A DNA stretch of 10,273 nt, taken from Thioalkalivibrio sp. GTDB lineage: Bacteria; Pseudomonadota; Gammaproteobacteria; Ectothiorhodospirales; Ectothiorhodospiraceae. A program made the translations under genes and the position numbers. Below, one piece after another: positions 1 through 5,252 of this stretch. Under the pieces are notes generated by a model. That model was not told the origin of the DNA, searched no databases, and saw only the letters and a program-made list of their open reading frames with translations. The DNA lies in the NCBI GenBank assembly GCA_007120155.1, contig SKOF01000269.1, forward strand, positions 1-10,273. Direction: 5' to 3'. Position 1 is the first letter of the stretch; each line of letters begins with the position of its first letter.

Positions 1-7
1 GAATCTT

Positions 8-170
8 GCAAGGACGCCAGGCACGTCAAGGAACCCGACAGTTGCGTAGGTTGGGGTGAGCAGCGCGAACCCCAACAACATTGGCCAGGATCAGGCGCCG
101 CATGTTGGGGTTCGTTCCTCACCCCAACCTACCTGATCTCCGGGTTCCTTGACGTGCCTGGCGTCCTTGC
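8..170. repeat. Nested palindrome: two inverted REP-like hairpins inside 30-bp inverted arms
   Basis: The outer arms 8-37 and 141-170 are perfect 30-bp reverse complements. Inside them, 46-60 pairs with 118-132 (15 bp, perfect) and 66-77 pairs with 103-114 (12 bp, perfect). Each half is also a local hairpin: GTTGGGGT at 50-57 with ACCCCAAC at 69-76 on the left, and the same pair at 104-111 and 121-128 on the right. The two REP-like units, 46-77 and the complement of 103-132, are identical except for the loop (CAGCG against GAA). Such GTTGGGGT/ACCCCAAC hairpins resemble the REP sequences mobilised by REP-associated tyrosine transposases; that link is from memory, and no such transposase gene lies in the window. 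The element sits 3' of the methyltransferase gene, so its transcript could fold and stop transcription or protect the mRNA end, but there is no T-tract. Confidence 0.85.
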
Positions 171-288
171 GAGAGAAGGGCTCCTTCGTTGTTTCTCCTT
201 CGTGGCTCTCACGAACATCCTGTTCCCGGCACGACAGCGCGTCGCCGGCGGCGGTACGGGCTTCCCGGTGAGCAGGGGTTTGCGGTAT

Positions 289-876
289 CTACTCCCGCAC
301 AGCCAGGGCCACGGTGTATTCCCGGCCCTGCTTGAGCTTGTCGTAATTGCCGAACACGTCCTTGAACCCCCGCTCGATGAAGCGGCGCAGTCCGGTAATG
401 GTCACCACATACAGGCGGCCGCCGGGGTGCAGATGCTCGAAGGCATCGTGCAGGTAGAGGTGGAGCAGTTCCTTGCCCACCTTGGCCGGCAGGTTGGAAG
501 CCACCACGTTGAAGCGGCGGTCCCCCACCGCGCTGAAGCCGTTGCTCAGAAACGCTTCGGCATTGTGGATGCCATTGAGCCGGGCGTTCCGGGCGCTGTA
601 GTCCACCGCCACGAAATCCTTGTCCACCAGGCAGGTGCGACCACGGGGCGCCAGGCGTGCGAGGACCAGCCCGATGGGCCCGTAGCCGCATCCCAGGTCC
701 AGGCAGTCATCGGCCTCGTCCACGTGCACATGATCCAGCAGCAGGCGCGTGCCCCCGTCGATGCCCCGCGGCGAGAACAGACCCCAGGTGCTGTGAAAGG
801 TGAGCCGGTACCCGCACAGGGTGTCGCTGAAGACAATGTCCTCACGCAGGCCGGCAATGTAGTCACTGCGAAGCAT
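289..876 (-). CDS. Small class I SAM-dependent methyltransferase (RsmC/YbxB-like)
   Basis: A 195-residue Rossmann-fold methyltransferase. The pre-motif FSPRGIDGGTRLLL (residues 34-47) and SAM-binding motif I LDLGCGYGPIG (59-69) are typical of the 'methyltransferase small' family, whose studied members RsmC and RlmG make m2G in ribosomal RNA. The acidic end of strand 2 is VDKD (84-87). Motif IV, usually NPP(F/Y/I) and contacting the target amino group, here reads SNLPAKVGKE (127-136), so the second residue is Leu. The following K-x-GK resembles the RxGK of short YbxB-like members. RNA or another base is the likely substrate; the exact target cannot be told. The ATG at 876 is chosen because the domain begins right after it. 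The only other in-frame option is a TTG at 897 inside the heptamer repeat, and an in-frame TGA lies just beyond it at 901-903. No clear Shine-Dalgarno is seen. The gene lies 99 bp downstream of purK on the same strand. Confidence 0.82.
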   Translation of the reverse strand: MLRSDYIAGLREDIVFSDTLCGYRLTFHSTWGLFSPRGIDGGTRLLLDHVHVDEADDCLDLGCGYGPIGLVLARLAPRGRTCLVDKDFVAVDYSARNARLNGIHNAEAFLSNGFSAVGDRRFNVVASNLPAKVGKELLHLYLHDAFEHLHPGGRLYVVTITGLRRFIERGFKDVFGNYDKLKQGREYTVALAVRE

Positions 877-883
877 AAAGGAT

Positions 884-968
884 GATTCAAGATTCAAAGT
901 TCAAGATTCAAGGTGGGATGCGCCCCGGCACCGCTCCCCTTTGAATCTTGAATCTTGAATCTTGAATT
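884..968. repeat. Inverted heptamer element A (GATTCAA / TTGAATC)
   Basis: The left arm 884-911 is four tandem 7-mers of GATTCAA, the third degenerate (AGTTCAA). After a 29-bp GC-rich spacer (912-940) the right arm 941-968 has four tandem TTGAATC units, the last being TTGAATT. The arms would pair at 25 of 28 positions. The element fills the gap between the methyltransferase start codon (876) and the purK stop codon (976-978). The 35 bp 941-975 are identical, on the opposite strand, to 3681-3715 of element B. TTGAATC has a TGA inside it, so the array gives stop codons in all three frames within 21 bp. Confidence 0.92.
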
Positions 969-975
969 GCCTCTA

Positions 976-2097
976 TCAGAGTGCATCGAAGATTGCCTCC
1001 GCTTCGGCGATCACCCGTTCCAGATCATCCCCCAGTACGCAGAAATGCCCCATCTTGCGGCCGGGGCGGGCCTCGGCCTTGCCATAGAGGTGCAGCTTGG
1101 CCGCGGGGTGTCGGAACAGGGCGGACCAGTCCGGCTCGCCGCCGGCCCAAAGGTCCCCCAGCAGGTTGACCATCACCACCGGCGAAAGAAGGCGGGTGTC
1201 GCCGAAGGGCAATCCACAGACGGCGCGTACCTGCTGCTCGAACTGCGAGGTGACGCAGGCGTCCAGTGTGAAGTGGCCGCTGTTGTGGGGGCGGGGGGCG
1301 ATCTCGTTGACCAGCAGTTCACCCGCCGTGGTGACAAAAAACTCCACCGCCATCAGCCCGACGTAATCCATGGCCTCCGCAAGGCACATGGCCGCCTGGC
1401 GGGCCGTCTCCACCATCTCATCCGAAGCCCGCGCCGGCACGATGCTCATGTGCAGAATGCCGCCCCGGTGGACGTTCTCCGCCACCGGATAGCTCTCGCT
1501 GGAGCCGTCCACGCCTCGGGACATCACCACGGAGATCTCCATGGCCAGATCCACCCGGCGTTCCAGTACACAGGGCACGCTCCCGAGGTCCGCGAAGGCG
1601 CGCCGGGCCGCCTCGGGCGAATCCACCGGGATCTGGCCCTTGCCGTCGTAGCCCAGGGCGGCACGCTTGAGGATGGCGGGCGCCCCCACCTGCGCAAACG
1701 CGTCGTCCACCTCAACCGCCTCGCCCACCACCCGGAAAGGCGCGGTGGGCAAACCCACGGACTGGATAAAGGTCTTCTCCCGCCCGCGATCCTGGGTGCG
1801 CAGCAGGCACGCGGCGGACGGACGCACCGGCAGGCTTTGCGCCAGCGTCTCCAGCGTGTCAGCCGGAATGTTCTCGAACTCGGTGGTCACGGCCGCGCAA
1901 TGGCCGGCAATCTGCTTCAGGGCCCAGGCATCGCCGTAGGCGGCATGCAGGTGCTCGTCCGCCATGCGCCCGGCAGGGCTGCCAGTATCGGGGTCCAGCA
2001 CCAGCACCCGGTACCCCAGGGTGCGTGCAGCCACGGTAAACATACGGCCCAGCTGGCCACCCCCCAGCATGCCGAGTGTCTCGCCGGGGAGGATCAC
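976..2097 (-). CDS. purK: N5-carboxyaminoimidazole ribonucleotide synthase PurK
   Basis: Cytoplasmic ATP-grasp enzyme that joins AIR and bicarbonate, using ATP, to give N5-CAIR, the substrate of PurE. It has 373 residues, slightly longer than the E. coli protein (about 355). Visible marks are the N-terminal dinucleotide-fold loop GMLGGGQLGRM (9-19), EFENIP (73-78), the ATP-grasp loop region KRAALGYDGKGQ (134-145), the metal/ATP ligand segment NEIAPRPHNSGHFTLDA (254-270) and a C-terminal small domain. The start is GTG at 2097, whose bases overlap the purE stop codon (GTGA, 4-bp overlap), so translation is very likely coupled to purE. The stop TGA at 976-978 is followed at once by the TAGAGGC flank of heptamer element A. 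Nothing looks truncated. Confidence 0.97.
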   Translation of the reverse strand: MILPGETLGMLGGGQLGRMFTVAARTLGYRVLVLDPDTGSPAGRMADEHLHAAYGDAWALKQIAGHCAAVTTEFENIPADTLETLAQSLPVRPSAACLLRTQDRGREKTFIQSVGLPTAPFRVVGEAVEVDDAFAQVGAPAILKRAALGYDGKGQIPVDSPEAARRAFADLGSVPCVLERRVDLAMEISVVMSRGVDGSSESYPVAENVHRGGILHMSIVPARASDEMVETARQAAMCLAEAMDYVGLMAVEFFVTTAGELLVNEIAPRPHNSGHFTLDACVTSQFEQQVRAVCGLPFGDTRLLSPVVMVNLLGDLWAGGEPDWSALFRHPAAKLHLYGKAEARPGRKMGHFCVLGDDLERVIAEAEAIFDAL

Positions 2098-2594
2098 GGC
2101 GCCGGGGGCAGCTGCATGGCAAGCACCTGCTCAGAAAGCTCGCGGCGGTACTCGGCCAGCCGGGCCACCAGTTCAGGATCGTGCCCGGCCAGCATCGAGA
2201 CCGCGAACAGGCCCGCGTTGGCGGCGCCCGACTCGCCGATGGCGAAGGTCGCCACCGGGATGCCCTTGGGCATCTGCACAATGGATAGCAGGGAATCCTG
2301 CCCCTGAAGGTGCCGCGACGGCACCGGCACCCCCAGCACGGGCAGCGTGGTCTTGGAAGCCAGCATCCCGGGCAGATGTGCCGCACCCCCGGCACCGGCG
2401 ATGATGCATTTCAACCCCCGACCCCGGGCGCCCTCGGCATACTCGAACAGCAGATCCGGGGTGCGGTGGGCCGAGACCACCCGCGCCTCATAGGGCACGC
2501 CAAAGGCCTTCAACTGGTCCACGGCATGGGCCATGACCGGCCAGTCGCTCTGACTGCCCATGACGACGCCGACAATGGGGGATTCATTGGACAT
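2094..2594 (-). CDS. purE: N5-CAIR mutase PurE (class I)
   Basis: Moves the carboxyl group of N5-CAIR from N5 to C4 to give CAIR; class I members form octamers in the cytoplasm. It has 166 residues, the usual size for bacterial PurE (E. coli 169). The active-site signatures are intact: GSQSDWPVM (13-21), SAHRTP (41-46) with the catalytic His, AGAGGAAHLPGM (66-77) and MPKGIPVAT (108-116). The ATG at 2594 puts the conserved first strand at the proper distance. The same frame stays open far upstream, to about 3464, but that part is antisense to purC and shows no protein family. No good Shine-Dalgarno is seen before the ATG. It is the first gene of a purE-purK pair, divergent from purC across a 204-bp gap. 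Confidence 0.97.
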   Translation of the reverse strand: MSNESPIVGVVMGSQSDWPVMAHAVDQLKAFGVPYEARVVSAHRTPDLLFEYAEGARGRGLKCIIAGAGGAAHLPGMLASKTTLPVLGVPVPSRHLQGQDSLLSIVQMPKGIPVATFAIGESGAANAGLFAVSMLAGHDPELVARLAEYRRELSEQVLAMQLPPAP

Positions 2595-2640
2595 GTGCGG
2601 TTTTGCGGCAGAGTGAAGGATCGCTAAGGATAACCCATTG

Positions 2641-2747
2641 AATTGCGAAGTGGGAATTGAGAATCGGGAGGAAGAACCGGGGATGCAGGCAATCCCGCAC
2701 CGGCCGATTCCGGCATCACCCCCCGGTTGCCACTTCCCAATTGCCCC
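2641..2747. repeat. Degenerate inverted heptamer element C (AATTGGG/AAGTGGG type) in the purE-purC gap
   Basis: The left arm runs in 7-bp steps from 2641 (AATTGCG, AAGTGGG, AATTGAG, AATCGGG). The right arm carries TTGCCAC at 2727-2733, TTCCCAA at 2734-2740 and TTGCCCC at 2741-2747, the same motif reversed. The 14 bp 2641-2654 pair with 2729-2742 at 12 positions. The repeats are more decayed than in elements A, B and D. The whole 204-bp gap 2595-2798 should hold the promoters of both purEK and purC, but no convincing sigma70 pair was found on either strand. The purC start is preceded only by a weak AGAG. Confidence 0.6.
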
Positions 2748-2798
2748 CTCCACCTTCACAATCAAATGTACACACGCAACTGCCGCCGATAGAGCCGA

Positions 2799-3683
2799 AT
2801 GTCCGAGCCCCTGTTTGAAAGCCACCTTGCATCCCTGCCCCTCGTCCATCGGGGCAAGGTGCGTGACCTGTATGCGGTGGGAGACCATCACCTTCTGATC
2901 GTCACCACGGACCGGATCTCCGCCTTCGACGTGATCCTGCCCACACCCATTCCGGGCAAGGGCGAGGTACTGACCCGCATCTCCGAGTTCTGGTTCAGGA
3001 AGCTGGAGTCCATCGTGCCCAATCAGCTGGCGGATATGGGCCTTGCCGAGGCCGTGCCCGACACCGCCGAACGCGCCCCACTGGAAGGACGCAGTCTGGT
3101 GGTGAAGCGCCTGAAGGCACTGCCCATTGAGGCCGTGGTGCGGGGTTACCTGATCGGGTCCGGCTGGAAGGACTATCAGGCCACCGGCCGGGTCTGCGGT
3201 CTGCCTTTGCCGGAAGGGCTTCAGATGGCCGACCGGTTGCCCGAGCCCATCTACACCCCGGCCACCAAGGCGGCGGTGGGCGAGCATGACGAGAACGTGG
3301 ACTTCGACTATACCGCCGAGCTGGTCGGCCCGGAGCTGGCCGCCCAGGTGCGTCAGACGGCGCTGTCCCTCTACAGCACGGCGGCGGCCCATGCCCTTGA
3401 ACGGGGCATCATCATCGCCGACACCAAGTTCGAGTTCGGCCTGGACGACGAGGGTGAACTGCACCTGATCGACGAGGCCCTGACCCCCGACTCATCCCGG
3501 TTCTGGCCCGCGGACACCTACCGCCCAGGCATCAGCCCGCCCTCCTTCGACAAACAATTCGTGCGCGATTATCTCGAGACCCTCGACTGGGACAAGAAGG
3601 CCCCGGGCCCGGAACTGCCGCCGGAGGTGGTGCAGAAGACCGCCGAGAAGTACCGCGAGGCCCTGCAGCGGCTGACTGGGTAG
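2799..3683 (+). CDS. purC: SAICAR synthetase PurC (long form)
   Basis: Joins aspartate to CAIR using ATP to form SAICAR, the step directly after PurE. The 294-residue length matches the longer class of the family (yeast ADE1 306) rather than the roughly 237-residue E. coli form. Visible motifs are HRGKVRDLY (17-25) in the nucleotide-binding N-terminal domain, TTDRISAFD (36-44), EAVVRGYLIGSGWKDY (111-126), IIADTKFEFG (195-204) and the aspartate/CAIR-site segment IDEALTPDSSRFW (214-226). The C-terminal tail from about residue 260 is the extra helical part of the long form. The ATG at 2799 gives the normal N-terminus. Transcription is divergent from purEK. Its TAG stop (3681-3683) is also the first three bases of the TAGAGGC flank of element B. 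Confidence 0.97.
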   Translation: MSEPLFESHLASLPLVHRGKVRDLYAVGDHHLLIVTTDRISAFDVILPTPIPGKGEVLTRISEFWFRKLESIVPNQLADMGLAEAVPDTAERAPLEGRSLVVKRLKALPIEAVVRGYLIGSGWKDYQATGRVCGLPLPEGLQMADRLPEPIYTPATKAAVGEHDENVDFDYTAELVGPELAAQVRQTALSLYSTAAAHALERGIIIADTKFEFGLDDEGELHLIDEALTPDSSRFWPADTYRPGISPPSFDKQFVRDYLETLDWDKKAPGPELPPEVVQKTAEKYREALQRLTG

Positions 3684-3687
3684 AGGC

Positions 3688-3803
3688 AATTCAAGATTCA
3701 AGATTCAAGATTCAACGGGGATGCATCGTAGAATGGCCACGTGGAGCGATACACCGAAGCGCCTGTACCTTTCCCTTGAATCTTGAATATTGAATCTTGA
3801 ATG
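3688..3803. repeat. Inverted heptamer element B (GATTCAA / TTGAATC), containing the bioD start codon
   Basis: The left arm 3688-3715 is AATTCAA followed by three perfect GATTCAA units. The right arm 3776-3803 is TTGAATC, TTGAATA, TTGAATC, TTGAATG. The spacer 3716-3775 is 60 bp and differs from that of element A. The left arm with its flank TAGAGGC (3681-3715) equals the complement of 941-975 exactly. The last unit at 3797-3803 contributes the ATG of bioD. A TAGAAT at 3729-3734 in the spacer resembles a -10 box for bioD, but no good -35 stands in front of it. Confidence 0.93.
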
Positions 3804-4481
3804 GCTCTTGAGGGTTTCTTCATCACCGGAACGGACACCGGCGTCGGCAAGACGGTGGTGGCCTGCGCGCTGATACGCGCCCTGCGCGAGGCCGGACATG
3901 CGGTCATTCCACGCAAGCCGGTGGAGTCCGGCTGCAAGGTCCTCGACGGCCGTCTCTTCCCCGCCGACGGCACCGCCCTCCGGGATGCGGCCGCTCCCCC
4001 GGCCCTCGACCTGGACCGGGTCACCCCCCATCGCTACCCGCACGCCCTCGCCCCGGACCGGGCCGCGCGCCTGGCCGGTGAGACACTTTCCGTGGAAGCG
4101 CTGCATCAGGCCTGTGTCGCGGCGCTGGCAGAGGACGCGACGCTGGTGGTGGAGGGCGCCGGCGGCTTCTACTCGCCCCTGGCCGAAGACGGCCTCAATG
4201 CCGACCTGGCCCGGGCCCTGGACCTGCCCGTGATCCTGGTGGCACCGGACCGGCTGGGGGTGATCAACCATGTGCTGCTCAGCGCCGAGGCGATGGGTAG
4301 CCGGGGGCTTGAACTGGCGCTGGTGGTGCTCAATGCGGTGGACACGCCACAACCCGAGGGCATGGACAACCGGACAGATCTCGCCAGGCATCTGCGTTGC
4401 CCGCTTCTGAGCTTTCCTCGGGTGGACGGCCATGGAGAAGGCGCGAAGGTGATTGTCCCATGGCTCGCCACACGCCGTTGA
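3801..4481 (+). CDS. bioD: Dethiobiotin synthetase BioD
   Basis: ATP-dependent carboxylase that closes the ureido ring of 7,8-diaminopelargonate to give dethiobiotin, the second-last step of biotin synthesis; acts as a cytoplasmic dimer. It has 226 residues (E. coli 225). The P-loop is GTDTGVGKT (10-18), the substrate loop KPVESG (39-44), and VVEGAGG (116-122) carries the conserved Glu; LPVILVAP (142-149) and the following LGVINH are typical of the family. The start at 3801 is well constrained: the codon just before it, 3798-3800, is an in-frame TGA, and the P-loop follows at the usual distance. The ATG lies inside the last heptamer of element B and there is no Shine-Dalgarno before it. No other bio genes are in the window; bioD follows purC after 117 bp on the same strand. 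Confidence 0.95.
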   Translation: MALEGFFITGTDTGVGKTVVACALIRALREAGHAVIPRKPVESGCKVLDGRLFPADGTALRDAAAPPALDLDRVTPHRYPHALAPDRAARLAGETLSVEALHQACVAALAEDATLVVEGAGGFYSPLAEDGLNADLARALDLPVILVAPDRLGVINHVLLSAEAMGSRGLELALVVLNAVDTPQPEGMDNRTDLARHLRCPLLSFPRVDGHGEGAKVIVPWLATRR

Positions 4482-4582
4482 GCGATCGGTCACCGGCGGT
4501 TCGGCCCGGGGTCGGCCCTTTCGGAAACCCATTCATGGGCCGCAGGCGCTCTCAAGCCCGGCCGCCGGTCTGTTGACCTGCC

Positions 4583-4617
4583 TTGCCACTTGAGACTTGA
4601 GACTGATCCCTGCCTCA
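4583..4617. repeat. One-sided heptamer array F (TTGCCAC/TTGAGAC)
   Basis: Five 7-bp units in register: TTGCCAC (4583-4589), TTGAGAC (4590-4596), TTGAGAC (4597-4603), then the degenerate TGATCCC and TGCCTCA. The last unit holds the stop codon of the CPCC gene (4615-4617, minus strand). A possible single partner unit CTCTCAA stands at 4549-4555, so the other arm is missing or decayed. TTGCCAC also occurs in element C at 2727-2733. The surrounding gap 4482-4614 is a convergent region between bioD and the CPCC gene, and no T-tract terminator is evident in it. Confidence 0.6.
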
Positions 4618-5013
4618 CCCAGCCACGCGCCGCCAGTACCGCTCGCTCCAGTAGTACAGCACCGTGGTGTCTCGGGTCGGATAAGTATCTGCATAATCAA
4701 TGCCCCGGGCAGGCATCTCGACATTGTCCCGCGCGGGATCCAGGGGACGCCAGGTACTGTCGCGGTGTTCGCCTACCGGGCGGCGCCCCATGCCCTCATG
4801 ACGTCGTTCGGCAACCCCGAACTGCACGAAGTTCTGCTGCGCGCGCTCGAGTGAAACGCTGTTGGGCCCGCCGGGCATAAGCGGGAAACGCAGCTGCACC
4901 AGGTTGTCCTCCCAGCAGCAGATGGGGCAGCGATGGTGGCTGCCGGGCTGCATGTCGAACACCCGGTAGCCGCATACCGGACAGGGAAACCTCGCTTCAC
5001 CGACCTTGATCAT
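4615..5013 (-). CDS. CPCC-type cysteine-rich small protein, function unknown
   Basis: A 132-residue protein whose first 65 residues match the cysteine-rich CPCC family: FPCPVCGYRVF (9-19), then RCPICCWEDN (28-37), then GGPNSVSLERAQQNF (48-62). Cys11, Cys14, Cys29 and Cys32 form two CxxC knuckles likely to bind zinc, with an extra Cys33. The family's biochemical role is not known to me. The second half, rich in Arg, Asp and Tyr, is less recognisable. The ATG at 5013 is secure: an in-frame TGA lies 15 bp upstream (5026-5028), and the next Met (21) would lose the first CxxC. There is no Shine-Dalgarno; the 13-copy heptamer array begins 1 bp upstream. The fba terminator separates it from the gap-fba operon, so it is probably transcribed by itself. 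Confidence 0.85.
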   Translation of the reverse strand: MIKVGEARFPCPVCGYRVFDMQPGSHHRCPICCWEDNLVQLRFPLMPGGPNSVSLERAQQNFVQFGVAERRHEGMGRRPVGEHRDSTWRPLDPARDNVEMPARGIDYADTYPTRDTTVLYYWSERYWRRVAG

Positions 5014-5014
5014 G

Positions 5015-5105
5015 GTTGTCAGTTGTCAGTTGTCAGTTGTCAGTTGTCAGTTGTCAGTTGTCAGTTGTCAGTTGTCAGTTGTCAGTTGTCAGTTGTCAGT
5101 TGTCA
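5015..5105. repeat. Thirteen perfect tandem copies of the heptamer GTTGTCA (left arm of element D)
   Basis: The 91 bp are exactly 13 copies of GTTGTCA with no substitution. On the minus strand, which is the coding strand of the neighbouring gene, this reads TGACAAC repeated 13 times and ends 1 bp before the ATG at 5013. The perfect identity suggests recent expansion by slippage or unequal exchange. It is the left arm of an inverted element whose right arm at 5157-5177 has only about three copies. Confidence 0.97.
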
Positions 5106-5107
5106 GG

Positions 5108-5135
5108 AGCGTAATCGGCCCTGGAGGCATGTCAA
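5108..5135 (-). promoter_or_regulatory. Candidate sigma70 promoter for the CPCC gene, between the two arms of element D
   Basis: On the minus strand a perfect TTGACA (5135-5130) is followed after 16 bp by TACGCT (5113-5108), which matches TATAAT at three of six positions. The spacing is acceptable and the site lies in the 51-bp spacer between the repeat arms, downstream of the fba terminator. If used, transcription would start near 5101 and the whole leader would be heptamer repeats. The -10 is weak, so this stays tentative. Confidence 0.35.
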
Positions 5136-5156
5136 CGGGTTTTTACAACGGACCAC

Positions 5157-5177
5157 TGACAACTGACAACTGACAAA
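5157..5177. repeat. Right arm of heptamer element D (TGACAAC)
   Basis: Two perfect TGACAAC units (5157-5163 and 5164-5170) and a third reading TGACAAA (5171-5177), complementary to the GTTGTCA array at 5015-5105 across a 51-bp spacer (5106-5156). The last unit runs into the A-tract that forms the T-tail of the fba terminator on the minus strand. Confidence 0.9.
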
Positions 5178-5207
5178 AAAGGCACAAGGGCGAACCCCTG
5201 TGCCTTT
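5175..5207 (-). terminator. Intrinsic terminator of the gap-pgk-pyk-fba operon
   Basis: On the minus strand a 13-bp stem (5207-5195 with 5190-5178, containing one G-U pair) is closed by a UUCG tetraloop (5194-5191) and followed by a T-run (5180-5175). It lies about 45 bp after the fba stop codon. This is a textbook rho-independent terminator and marks the end of the carbon-metabolism transcript. Confidence 0.92.
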
Positions 5208-5218
5208 CAGCGCGACCG

Positions 5219-5240
5219 GTGCGGGGCGCGTGCCCCGCAC
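5219..5240. terminator. GC-rich hairpin just 3' of fba
   Basis: GTGCGGGGC (5219-5227) and GCCCCGCAC (5232-5240) form a perfect 9-bp stem with a 4-base loop, 12 bp beyond the fba stop. It has no T-tail of its own. It probably stabilises the 3' end or helps the intrinsic terminator that follows. Confidence 0.55.
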
Positions 5241-5252
5241 GGTTGCAGGTCT

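Noticed and set aside
171..288. Possible small gene or RNA between the palindrome and the methyltransferase end
   Set aside because: No start with a ribosome binding site, no family resemblance and no clear RNA fold were seen; it is treated as an ordinary 3' gap.
955..2307. Long open frame on the plus strand opposite purK and part of purE
   Set aside because: It begins inside the heptamer repeat, is antisense to two clear genes, and its sequence is a His/Gly/Arg-rich composition shadow with no family motif.
2595..2610. PurR-type operator near the purE start (CGCAAAA-like bases)
   Set aside because: It shows a short direct repeat of CCGCA rather than the 16-bp palindrome of the E. coli PurR box, so it is not supported.
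2741..2769. TTGCCC and AAATGT as a purC promoter
   Set aside because: The spacing is 17 bp, but the -10 matches at only two positions and the -35 lies inside the degenerate heptamer arm.
2595..3464. Upstream extension of the purE frame
   Set aside because: It is antisense to purC, and PurE homologues start at the ATG at 2594.
5015..5105. CRISPR-like array
   Set aside because: The 7-bp units are directly adjacent with no spacers, and there are no cas genes; this is a tandem repeat.
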